The notes under the pieces are model-generated. The model worked only from the letters and a program-made list of their open reading frames with translations, had not been told where the DNA came from and ran no database searches. A program made the translations under genes and the position numbers. This document shows, one piece after another, positions 46,977 through 54,425 of a DNA stretch of 64,000 nucleotides. The stretch comes from an uncultured Bifidobacterium sp. (GTDB taxonomy: Bacteria > Actinomycetota > Actinomycetes > Actinomycetales > Bifidobacteriaceae): positions 19,515-83,514 of the forward strand of contig NZ_CAUEQY010000009.1 in NCBI RefSeq assembly GCF_959020145.1, given 5' to 3'. The first letter of the stretch is position 1, and every line of letters begins with the position of its first letter.

Positions 46977-49900
46977 GTGAGCGAATCCACCAATCATGTG
47001 TATCCGAAGGCTGCTGCCGGTGAGCAGAGCGCCAATGTCGCGCCGAACCCCAGCTTCCCCAAGCTTGAGGAGTCCGTGCTTGACTACTGGGACAAGGACG
47101 GCACCTTCCAGAAGTCCATCGAACGCCGTCCTTCCGGCGATCACAGCCAGAACGAATTCGTCTTCTTCGACGGTCCGCCGTTCGCCAACGGCCTGCCGCA
47201 CTATGGCCACCTGCTGACCGGTTACGCGAAGGACGTCATCCCGCGTTACCAGACCATGAAGGGCCACCGCGTCAACCGCGTGTTCGGCTGGGACACGCAC
47301 GGTCTGCCGGCCGAGCTTGAAGCCCAGAAGGAACTGGGCATCGACTCCGTCGACCAGATCAAGGAACTGGGCATCGACAAGTTCAACGACGCCTGCCGCG
47401 CGTCCGTGCTCAAGTACACGAACGAGTGGAAGGACTACGTGCACCGTCAGGCCCGTTGGGTCGATTTCGAGCACGGCTACAAGACCCTGAACATCACGTA
47501 CATGGAGTCCGTGATGTGGGCCTTCAAGCAGCTGTACGACAAGGGTCTGGCCTACCAGGGCTACCGCGTGCTGCCGTACTGCCCGAAGGACCAGACGCCG
47601 CTGTCCGCGCACGAGCTGCGCATGGACGCCGACGTGTATCAGGACCGTCAGGACACCACCGTGTCCGTGGCCGTGAAGCTGCGCGACGAGGAGGATGCCT
47701 ACGCCGTCTTCTGGACCACCACTCCGTGGACCGTTCCGACCAACTTCGCCATCGTGGTCGGCGCTGACATCGACTACGTCGAGGTGCGTCCGACCGAAGG
47801 CAAGTTCGCTGGCAAGAAGTTCTACCTCGGCAAGCCGCTGCTTGGCTCCTACGAGAAGGAACTTGGCGAGAACTACGAGATCGTGCGCGAGCTTAAGGGC
47901 GCCGAAATGGAAGGCTGGCGTTACTACCCGGTCTTCCCGTACTTCGCAGGCGACGAGAACGCCGCCGAGGGCAAGGTGCCGGGGCCGGAAGGCTACCAGA
48001 TCTTCACCGCCGACTACGTCGACACCGTTGAAGGTACCGGCCTGGTCCATCAGGCCCCCTACGGCGAGGACGATATGAACACGCTCAACGCCAAGGGCAT
48101 CAAGAGCGTGGACGTGCTCGACGCGGGCTGCAAGTTCACGTCGCTGTGCCCGGATTACGAGGGCATGTACGTGTTCGACGCCAACAAGCCGATCCTGCGC
48201 AACCTGCGCGCCGGTGACGGCCCGCTGGCCCGCATCCCCGAAGAGCAGCGCGCCATCCTCTTCCAGGAGAAGAGCTACGTGCACTCCTACCCGCACTGCT
48301 GGCGTTGCGCCACCCCGCTGATCTACAAGCCGGTGAGCTCCTGGTTCGTGGCCGTCACCAAGATCAAGGACCGCCTGCTCGAACTCAACCAGCAGATCAA
48401 CTGGATTCCGAACAACGTGAAGGACGGCCAGTTCGGCAAGTGGCTGGCGAACGCACGCGATTGGTCGATCTCCCGCAACCGTTTCTGGGGCTCTCCGATC
48501 CCGGTATGGGTTTCGGACGATCCGAAGTACCCGCGTGTGGACGTGTACGGTTCACTCGATGAGCTCAAGGCCGACTTCGGCGATTATCCGCGCGATCATG
48601 AGGGTAACATCAACATGCACCGCCCGTACATCGACGAGCTGACCCGCGTCAACCCGGACGATCCGACCGGCAAGAGCCACATGCACCGCATCAGCGACGT
48701 GATGGACTGCTGGTTCGAATCCGGTTCGATGAGCTTCGCCCAGTACCACTATCCGTTCGAAAACAAGGAAACCTTCGAACAGCACTTCCCGTGCGACTAC
48801 ATCGTGGAATACATCGGCCAGACCCGTGGCTGGTTCTACGTGCAGCACGTCATGGCCACCGCCCTGTTCGACAGGCCGGCGTTCAAGAACGTGATCTGCC
48901 ACGGCATAGTGCTCGGCTCCGACGGACAGAAGATGTCGAAGCATCTGCGCAACTATCCGGACGTGAACGGCGTGTTCAACGACTTCGGCTCCGACGCCAT
49001 GCGCTGGTTCCTCATGAGCTCGCCGATCCTGCGCGGCGGCAACCTTATCGTCACCGCCGATGGCATCCGCGACACCGTCCGCCAGGTCATGCTGCCGGTG
49101 TGGAGTTCCTACTACTTCTTCACGCTGTACGCGAACGCGGCCGGGTACGACGCGCGCAAGCTTCGCGCCGACGAAGTTGCATCGCTGCCGGAAATGGACC
49201 GTTACCTGCTGGCCCGTACCCACCGACTGGTCGAAAAGACCCAGTCCTCGCTGGACCAGTTCCTGATCTCCGATGCATGCGACGCCGTGTCCGACTTCAT
49301 CGACATGATCACCAACTGGTACATCCGCAACAACCGCGACCGCTTCTGGAACGAGGACGCCAACGCGTTCAACACCTTGTACACCGTGCTTGAGGTGTTC
49401 ATGCGCGTCCTTGCGCCGCTTGCCCCGATGGAAGCCGAATCCGTGTGGCGCGGCCTGACCGGAGGCGAATCCGTGCATCTGGCCGACTGGCCGTTCCTGG
49501 CCGACGAGAAGACCGGCGAAGCCACCGAACTTGGCCGCGTGCTCGTCGACGATCCGGCTTTGGTGAACGCCATGGAAAAGGTGCGCGAGGTCGTCTCCAG
49601 CACCCTGTCCATGCGTAAGGCGAAGCAGATCCGCGTGCGCCAGCCGCTGAGCAAGCTCACCGTGGTGGTGGAGGATACCGCCGCCGTGGCCGCGTACGAC
49701 GAGATTCTGAAGTCCGAGCTCAACGTCAAGAACGTGGAGCTGTGCACGCTTGAGGATGCGGGCTCCCAGGGCCTGAAGATCATCCACGAGCTGCGCGTGA
49801 ACGCCCGCGTTGCAGGCAAGCGCCTGCGCAAGGACGTGCAGTTCGCCATCAAGGCCTCCAAGTCCGGCGCATGGCATGTGGACGCTTCCGGCGCTCCGGT

Positions 49901-50291
49901 GTGCGAGACCCCGAACGGCGACATTACGCTGGAAGAGGGCGAGTACGAGCTGATCAACAGCGTGGAGGAACAGAACGCCGAAGAGGCCGCCAACTCCGTG
50001 TCCGCGGCCCTGCCGACCGGCGGTTTCGTGATCCTCGACACCGAGCTGAACGACGATCTGGTTGCCGAAGGCTACGCCCGCGACGTGATCCGCTCCGTGC
50101 AGGACGCCCGTAAGGCCGCCGGTCTCGAGGTCTCCGACCATATCGCGCTGAAGCTGACCGTCCCGGCCGGCGACGTGGCGAAGGTCGAGCAGTTCCGCGA
50201 TCTCGTGTCCGCCGACACGCTCGCCGACTCGCTTGACGTTGTTGCCGGCGCCGAAGGCTCCGAGCCCGCCATCGAGGTTGCCAAGGCCTGA
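46977..50291 (+). CDS. ileS: Isoleucyl-tRNA synthetase
   Basis: 1104 residues, the long IleRS type. It charges tRNA-Ile with isoleucine. The class I HIGH motif appears as PHYGH (about 74-78) and KMSKS as KMSKH (about 652-656), with the editing domain (CP1) between them. CWRC near residue 441 is typical of this type. The anticodon-binding domain and a C-terminal extension follow. The start is GTG 46977, 7 nt after GAGGAG; an upstream in-frame ATG at 46950 would include the ribosome-binding site. It is monocistronic, controlled by the T-box and followed by a perfect terminator palindrome. Confidence 0.97.
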   Translation: MSESTNHVYPKAAAGEQSANVAPNPSFPKLEESVLDYWDKDGTFQKSIERRPSGDHSQNEFVFFDGPPFANGLPHYGHLLTGYAKDVIPRYQTMKGHRVNRVFGWDTHGLPAELEAQKELGIDSVDQIKELGIDKFNDACRASVLKYTNEWKDYVHRQARWVDFEHGYKTLNITYMESVMWAFKQLYDKGLAYQGYRVLPYCPKDQTPLSAHELRMDADVYQDRQDTTVSVAVKLRDEEDAYAVFWTTTPWTVPTNFAIVVGADIDYVEVRPTEGKFAGKKFYLGKPLLGSYEKELGENYEIVRELKGAEMEGWRYYPVFPYFAGDENAAEGKVPGPEGYQIFTADYVDTVEGTGLVHQAPYGEDDMNTLNAKGIKSVDVLDAGCKFTSLCPDYEGMYVFDANKPILRNLRAGDGPLARIPEEQRAILFQEKSYVHSYPHCWRCATPLIYKPVSSWFVAVTKIKDRLLELNQQINWIPNNVKDGQFGKWLANARDWSISRNRFWGSPIPVWVSDDPKYPRVDVYGSLDELKADFGDYPRDHEGNINMHRPYIDELTRVNPDDPTGKSHMHRISDVMDCWFESGSMSFAQYHYPFENKETFEQHFPCDYIVEYIGQTRGWFYVQHVMATALFDRPAFKNVICHGIVLGSDGQKMSKHLRNYPDVNGVFNDFGSDAMRWFLMSSPILRGGNLIVTADGIRDTVRQVMLPVWSSYYFFTLYANAAGYDARKLRADEVASLPEMDRYLLARTHRLVEKTQSSLDQFLISDACDAVSDFIDMITNWYIRNNRDRFWNEDANAFNTLYTVLEVFMRVLAPLAPMEAESVWRGLTGGESVHLADWPFLADEKTGEATELGRVLVDDPALVNAMEKVREVVSSTLSMRKAKQIRVRQPLSKLTVVVEDTAAVAAYDEILKSELNVKNVELCTLEDAGSQGLKIIHELRVNARVAGKRLRKDVQFAIKASKSGAWHVDASGAPVCETPNGDITLEEGEYELINSVEEQNAEEAANSVSAALPTGGFVILDTELNDDLVAEGYARDVIRSVQDARKAAGLEVSDHIALKLTVPAGDVAKVEQFRDLVSADTLADSLDVVAGAEGSEPAIEVAKA

Positions 50292-50457
50292 TTTTGGTTG
50301 GGGTGAATCAGTTGGGCTGATTCCGCTTGGTCGATTCAACTAAGTCGACCGGATTGGCCGAATTGGTTGGTGCGATCCGGTTGGGATTGGGTTGGTTTGG
50401 CTGAATTGACCGGGTTGTGCGGATTTGGCTTGATTGGGCTGATTTCGTCTTGATGCG

Positions 50458-50491
50458 AAGGGGTCCTGCCGTTTAAACGGCAGGACCCCTT
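50458..50491 (+). terminator. Perfect-palindrome terminator after ileS
   Basis: A 34-nt perfect palindrome with 17-nt arms (AAGGGGTCCTGCCGTTT and its complement) ends in CCCCTTTC. The 166 bp before it (50292-50457) hold only imperfect repeats of a GGTTGG/GATTGGGCTG word and no gene. Confidence 0.88.
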
Positions 50492-50510
50492 TCACGTCGT
50501 TGTCCCACCC

Positions 50511-50600
50511 TATATCCTTCAGTCTGTATTCCTTCAGTCTGTATTCCTTCAGTCTGTATTCCTTCAGTCCGTATTCCTTCAGTCTGTATTCCTTCAGTCC
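50511..50600. repeat. 15-bp tandem repeat array
   Basis: One partial unit and five full units of TCTGTATTCCTTCAG (one with TCC) lie head to tail. In one minus-strand frame the array reads repeated TEGIQ/TEGIR, because 15 is a multiple of 3; there is no other sign that it is translated. Confidence 0.9.
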
Positions 50601-51185
50601 TAACCTTCGGCTTCTGGCTCGCTTTTCCGCATTTTGTTACCGTAACCTCCATGTCCGGGTAACAAAACATGGATGCGTATGCTGTTCCATGGTTTTGCGA
50701 TCGATTTGTGATTATTCGACCGTGCGACTAGAGTAGCCTGTGGCTTTTCGGCTGGCTTTTACACCGGCTGGAAGATTTATACAGACTTGATTTGTGTCTG
50801 CCGTGTGCCTGCGACGTATTTACGTTGCGCTGGCACGTGCGCGGAAGCAGATCGCAAGCGAATGGTTCTCAGTACCATCCATGTGAGTCAAGCGCACATC
50901 TTTGAGAAGCAGTCGCGATGCCGGGAGTCGAGTTCGTCGGTTTCAACCGTCGTTCCCGTTCCCGGCTTTTTCTTTTCTGTATATTGTGTATGATTTTGCT
51001 GCTTTTACACTCATATAAGTGTAGTTGGCATATAACTTCTTATATAGTATTTATTTAATTTGGATTTTAAGGTATTTCCTGAACTTGCAATATTTGTGAA
51101 TTGTGGTAGGGTGCATGTTGTGCGGGAATTTCGTTAAGCCTAGTATTGGCGAAACTTCTGTATTGGATAAAACGAAAGGAGGCAT
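50601..51185. other. Gene-free, AT-rich approach to the CRISPR locus
   Basis: No credible gene longer than 60 codons is seen. Inverted repeats occur: TTTTGTTACC (50632-50641) with GGTAACAAAA (50658-50667), and TACACT-CATATA-AGTGTA (51006-51023). The base composition falls sharply from about 50.7 kb onward. A candidate promoter TTGCAA-N16-TAGGGT (51085-51112) points toward the small ORF at 51186. Confidence 0.55.
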
Positions 51186-51245
51186 ATGGGTAATGCGATA
51201 ACGCTTATTCTTGCTATCGTCGTGCTTGTTCTTGTGAATAAATAG
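51186..51245 (+). CDS. 19-residue hydrophobic peptide, toxin-like (possible CreT-type toxin)
   Basis: The ORF reads MGNAITLILAIVVLVLVNK then TAG. AAAGGAGG (51175-51182) is an excellent Shine-Dalgarno, although only 3 nt from the ATG. Thirteen consecutive residues are Leu/Ile/Val/Ala and the C-terminus is Asn-Lys. This resembles the 18-19-residue membrane toxins of type I toxin-antitoxin systems such as Ibs. It lies 58 bp upstream of a solitary fragment of this locus's CRISPR repeat and 246 bp upstream of cas7, the setting expected of a toxin kept silent by a crRNA-like RNA. Nothing in the sequence proves that it is translated or toxic. It is too short for ordinary gene finders. Confidence 0.45.
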   Translation: MGNAITLILAIVVLVLVNK

Positions 51246-51302
51246 AACATGCATGGCGTTAGTGTGGGTGAAGGGCATAGATGTGTTTTCCACCCATGAA
51301 TA

Positions 51303-51362
51303 AGGACTTCATTGAGGAATTGTTTTTATTTGCTTCGGATTTAGATTCAAGCAATTCTTTTC
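51303..51362 (+). ncRNA. Solitary CRISPR-repeat fragment with spacer-like tail (candidate crRNA-like RNA)
   Basis: AGGACTTCATTGAGGA at 51303-51318 is identical to the last 16 nt of the 36-nt repeat in the array 9.4 kb away, covering the end of the hairpin's 3' arm and the 8-nt crRNA handle ATTGAGGA. The hairpin's 5' arm is not conserved. It is followed by a spacer-like stretch starting ATTGTTTTTATTTG and a small hairpin TTGCTT/AAGCAA (about 51330-51353) with TTCTTTT after it, which could end a short transcript. The layout resembles the degenerate repeat-spacer of CreA antitoxin RNAs or a one-spacer mini-array. Only ATTGTT (minus strand at 51445-51450, in the cas promoter) and ATTGT (51100-51104, before the small ORF) match the putative seed, without a TTN-type PAM. 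The target is therefore unresolved. Confidence 0.5.
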
Positions 51363-51386
51363 CCTTGGCGGAAAAGACTTCTTTTC

Positions 51387-51428
51387 TGTGTTGGTGCGCG
51401 TGGCGTATCCGTCATGTGCACCAACACA
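51387..51428 (+). promoter_or_regulatory. 11-bp inverted repeat in the cas promoter region
   Basis: TGTGTTGGTGC (51387-51397) and GCACCAACACA (51418-51428) are perfect complements, 20 nt apart. A possible -10 TACACT follows at 51432-51437. This could be an operator for the cas operon, or an RNA hairpin in its leader. Confidence 0.5.
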
Positions 51429-51490
51429 CCCTACACTGATATTTAACAATATGGACACGGTTGTTCGTATGGGAAAGAAAGGACGCTAGA

Positions 51491-52693
51491 ATGCGTGCGC
51501 TTACTATTGAAGATTTGAATGCGGCTGCTCATGTTGGTGGAGCTGGCAGTTTGACGATGCGGCAGGAGCTGGAACCTGCAAGTGGTCCGGATGGTGTGAT
51601 CGCACCTGCGAAGTATGTCGATGACCGAGGTAATGCGACATATATTTTTGCAAAACGCTATGAGGAAGATCAAGAAAAGCCGGTGAAGACGGTGATGATT
51701 GATTCCAAGGGTTCTTTTGCTAATCGTGCTGAGGAAACGACAACGGAAGCCATGCGGAATGGTGAGGGCGTTCTTTCAAAAATGCCTCGCATTGCGGTTC
51801 AGTATGATACCGATGCCGGAAAGGAAGTTGTCTATGATAATCAGCTTCCACATCGTGGCTTCGATGGCCATATTCGTGTCGGAAGTTATAAGGGTGAATC
51901 TACTTCCAAGGCGGAGGAATATGTGAAGGCGCGTAATTCGACTTTGGATAATCTGCTGCCGATTTTCGAACTTTCTCCGGAGACGGTCATTTTCGGTGGA
52001 TGGGACTCCACTCGCAGTAAGAATCAGCTGAGGATTCCTTCTGTTATGGTTGGCGAAACATATGCCATTCTGGCCGAACAAGAAGAAGACCCTGTAATCC
52101 ATCGTGCGGGCGGACGCATTGATCCAGTTGGGGCGAGCGTGATTGTATCTACCGAAGCTGACCGTCAGAAGATTGTTGGTGACAGTATTGACCTAAGCGA
52201 CAAGACTAAAACAAGTTTCAAGAAATCGGGCAAGGGTTCGACCATCGGTTTGGGTGCCATTCCACCAAGTGCTAAAAAAGACGTTCTAGACGGTGTTTCT
52301 GTCCGGAAAGTCATCTCCACCCGTGTGCTGAGCTTCGCTACCGTGCGTACATTCCATTTCGGCAAGGGTGTTGAAGGGGATGCTGCGATTCGTGCATTAA
52401 TTCTCGCTGTACTTCTGCGTGATATTGCCGGTTATGATGAGAATCCTTTCATCCGTGCGAATTGCTTCCTTGCGGAGACCGGCAAGCCGACTGTCATGTT
52501 GAACAAGCGCTATGGCGAGAAGGAGGAATTGGAACCTCTTACTGCTGGAATGGCTGAAAAACTTTTGGAAGAGGCTTACGCGCAGGCTCATGAAAAGGCG
52601 GGAATCACTTGGGAGGGGCAGGAATTCCTTGTGGAAGGTAATCCTGCGGTGCTTGCCAATGCTTCTGCTGAAGATGATGAAAAGGGAAACTGA
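51491..52693 (+). CDS. csb1: Type I-U/I-G Cas7 (Csb1, GSU0053-like)
   Basis: 400 residues from ATG 51491 (AAAGGAC 8 nt upstream). The Csb1 family is recognised from the N-terminal VGGAGSLTMRQELEPASGPD with APAKY, the central VIFGGWDSTRSKNQLRIPSV and VSVRKVISTRVLSFATVRTF. It forms the helical backbone that coats the crRNA in the effector complex. It is the first gene of the cas operon; the next gene starts 1 nt after its stop codon. Codons are clearly more A/T-rich than in the genes left of 50.5 kb. Family assignment is by pattern; subtype naming has shifted from I-U to I-G. Confidence 0.85.
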   Translation: MRALTIEDLNAAAHVGGAGSLTMRQELEPASGPDGVIAPAKYVDDRGNATYIFAKRYEEDQEKPVKTVMIDSKGSFANRAEETTTEAMRNGEGVLSKMPRIAVQYDTDAGKEVVYDNQLPHRGFDGHIRVGSYKGESTSKAEEYVKARNSTLDNLLPIFELSPETVIFGGWDSTRSKNQLRIPSVMVGETYAILAEQEEDPVIHRAGGRIDPVGASVIVSTEADRQKIVGDSIDLSDKTKTSFKKSGKGSTIGLGAIPPSAKKDVLDGVSVRKVISTRVLSFATVRTFHFGKGVEGDAAIRALILAVLLRDIAGYDENPFIRANCFLAETGKPTVMLNKRYGEKEELEPLTAGMAEKLLEEAYAQAHEKAGITWEGQEFLVEGNPAVLANASAEDDEKGN

Positions 52694-52694
52694 T

Positions 52695-54425
52695 ATGGCT
52701 TTCGCGATATCGGCTTATTTTCCGCTTGGTTTTTATCAGGGCAGTGATTCTGGTGGCAGACCGGAAGAGTTTCCTTCACTTTGCCGCTTGTATTCTGCGC
52801 TTGTTTCGGTGGCATACTTGACTTTCGGTTTTGAACAGGTTGATGCCAATCGTAATCTGACGGACGATCAGATTCGAGAGGCTTTGAACTGGCTTGAGGA
52901 TAATCCACCTCAGGGAATGCTGCTCCCACACGCTGTTAAAGCTGATAGCAGGGCTGTTGCCTATAGAAATAAAGGCAATGTCCAGAATAGAAAAAAACCG
53001 AAAGATAAAGTTTCATCTACTACAGCCCACATAGCCACTGCATATGAGCAGCATCCTGAATCTGGAAGATTGCTGACTTGGATATGGCATGAATGCCCCT
53101 CATCTACAGCGAGAATGGTGTTGAGCTGGCTTTGCAATGAAGTTCCTTATCTAGGCGAAGCTTGTTCTCCGGTGGAGCTGAATACTTATGAGGATTATGT
53201 TCTTCCTTCTGGCGTCGATGAACAGTTATGGACACTTTCCCCCGATTCGGCATTAACGAATATTCGAAAGAGGGGAAAGCCTGTTGCTTACCCTAAAAAG
53301 GGGCGTCTTGATGATTTGAAGCAGGCTTTTGTGGCAGCGAATCCCAAACCGAAGGGTAAGAAAAACCTTACTGTTAGCGACAAAGAGGACGAGCAGAATT
53401 TCCTTAATGAGTATCCACTTGCTCAAACGGAAGGCAAAGCTAGGTATCTTTCTTCGGCTGCTCGGAAGCAGAGGGAAGTGCTTAAAGCTCCTTGGGTGAT
53501 GGCTTTATACTTGGAAATCAATGCAATTGCATGCAATGGTGACATTAAAAATTCATCTGAATGGAAACCTCAGGAATCCGAATTTGTCAATTGGGCTGTG
53601 GCACTGCATCGTTTTCTAGTAAAGGAGTGGGGAATTGATCCATCGCCGGCTTTGGTGGGTAAATATGCTCCAGGCATAGCCAGACCGGCCAATAACGTGT
53701 CCATTCAGATTATTGATGCCGATTTCAAGCAGCGGTATAGTCAACAAATCCGAGACGATGTTGTGAAGTTGAATCCTGGTTTTCTTATTTTGATTCCTTC
53801 AGATATGTCTAAAGGCGACATTGGCAAGTTGCGCGATGTCTGTGCCGGAGCTGAAGGCAAATCGTTGTACTATGCTCCGGAAAAGTCGACTTTGCGTATC
53901 GGGAAAGTCACAACGGTTGATGCCGAGCATTTCTGGAAGCCAGTAGCGCCGGGAATGTGTCGATATTGGGCGGTCAGACCGATGGCCATCGCTGAGACAC
54001 GCCCTATTCCTGACATAAAGTTGCATCGCAAATGGGGAGTTTATGAGGCTCTTTGTTTGTCGATTGGACATGTTTGGCGTTCGCAATATCCGCAATCGTC
54101 GGAAGGAAGTCGAGAGGAACGCTATTGGAACATTGTTGATGTGGTGAGCGCGAAGACCTCGCATTTCCGTATTTACAATTATCGTACCGTTCATCGTGCC
54201 AACATGACGGATTATGTGCATCGTGCGAACGGTTCCAACATTTTGCATGGTATGAATGCGTTGATTGCGATTTCTGATGCCGGTGAGTCTCTGGATTGTG
54301 CGGCTATGGCAATCGGTCAGAGTCGCCATTTGGGTGGAGGTTTCCTTGTGCCGGCGGATTTTGCCGTAAGCGTGTGTCAATCGGATGATGATTTCGAAAA
54401 GGGGATTCCAACATGGCTGAAATGA
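52695..54425 (+). CDS. csb2: Type I-U/I-G Csb2 (fused Cas5-Cas6, GSU0054-like)
   Basis: 576 residues. It starts MAFAISAYFPLGFYQG, the first RAMP strand of Csb2, with the Cas5-like part in about the first 270 residues. The C-terminal half is Cas6-like and ends with the glycine-rich loop GQSRHLGGGFLVPADF; the adjacent SRH supplies a candidate catalytic or RNA-binding His. In this subtype Csb2 caps the crRNA 5' handle and processes pre-crRNA, so no separate cas6 is needed, and none is present. ATG 52695 is 1 nt after the csb1 stop. It overlaps cas3 by 13 nt. Confidence 0.82.
   Translation: MAFAISAYFPLGFYQGSDSGGRPEEFPSLCRLYSALVSVAYLTFGFEQVDANRNLTDDQIREALNWLEDNPPQGMLLPHAVKADSRAVAYRNKGNVQNRKKPKDKVSSTTAHIATAYEQHPESGRLLTWIWHECPSSTARMVLSWLCNEVPYLGEACSPVELNTYEDYVLPSGVDEQLWTLSPDSALTNIRKRGKPVAYPKKGRLDDLKQAFVAANPKPKGKKNLTVSDKEDEQNFLNEYPLAQTEGKARYLSSAARKQREVLKAPWVMALYLEINAIACNGDIKNSSEWKPQESEFVNWAVALHRFLVKEWGIDPSPALVGKYAPGIARPANNVSIQIIDADFKQRYSQQIRDDVVKLNPGFLILIPSDMSKGDIGKLRDVCAGAEGKSLYYAPEKSTLRIGKVTTVDAEHFWKPVAPGMCRYWAVRPMAIAETRPIPDIKLHRKWGVYEALCLSIGHVWRSQYPQSSEGSREERYWNIVDVVSAKTSHFRIYNYRTVHRANMTDYVHRANGSNILHGMNALIAISDAGESLDCAAMAIGQSRHLGGGFLVPADFAVSVCQSDDDFEKGIPTWLK

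Noticed and set aside
50473..50670. 65-codon minus-strand ORF with TEGIQ repeats
   Set aside because: The periodic peptide follows from a 15-bp tandem repeat; no ribosome-binding site, and the start region overlaps an inverted repeat. Kept as a DNA repeat instead.
51100..51117. Possible target of the crRNA-like RNA in front of the small toxin-like ORF
   Set aside because: Only ATTGT (positions 1-5) and a few later bases match the pseudo-spacer, and the adjacent trinucleotide TGA is not a TTN-type PAM; too weak to claim.
51051..51293. 80-codon minus-strand ORF across the small-ORF region
   Set aside because: No ribosome-binding site and AT-rich Asn/His/Lys composition; it is antisense to the better-supported 19-codon ORF.
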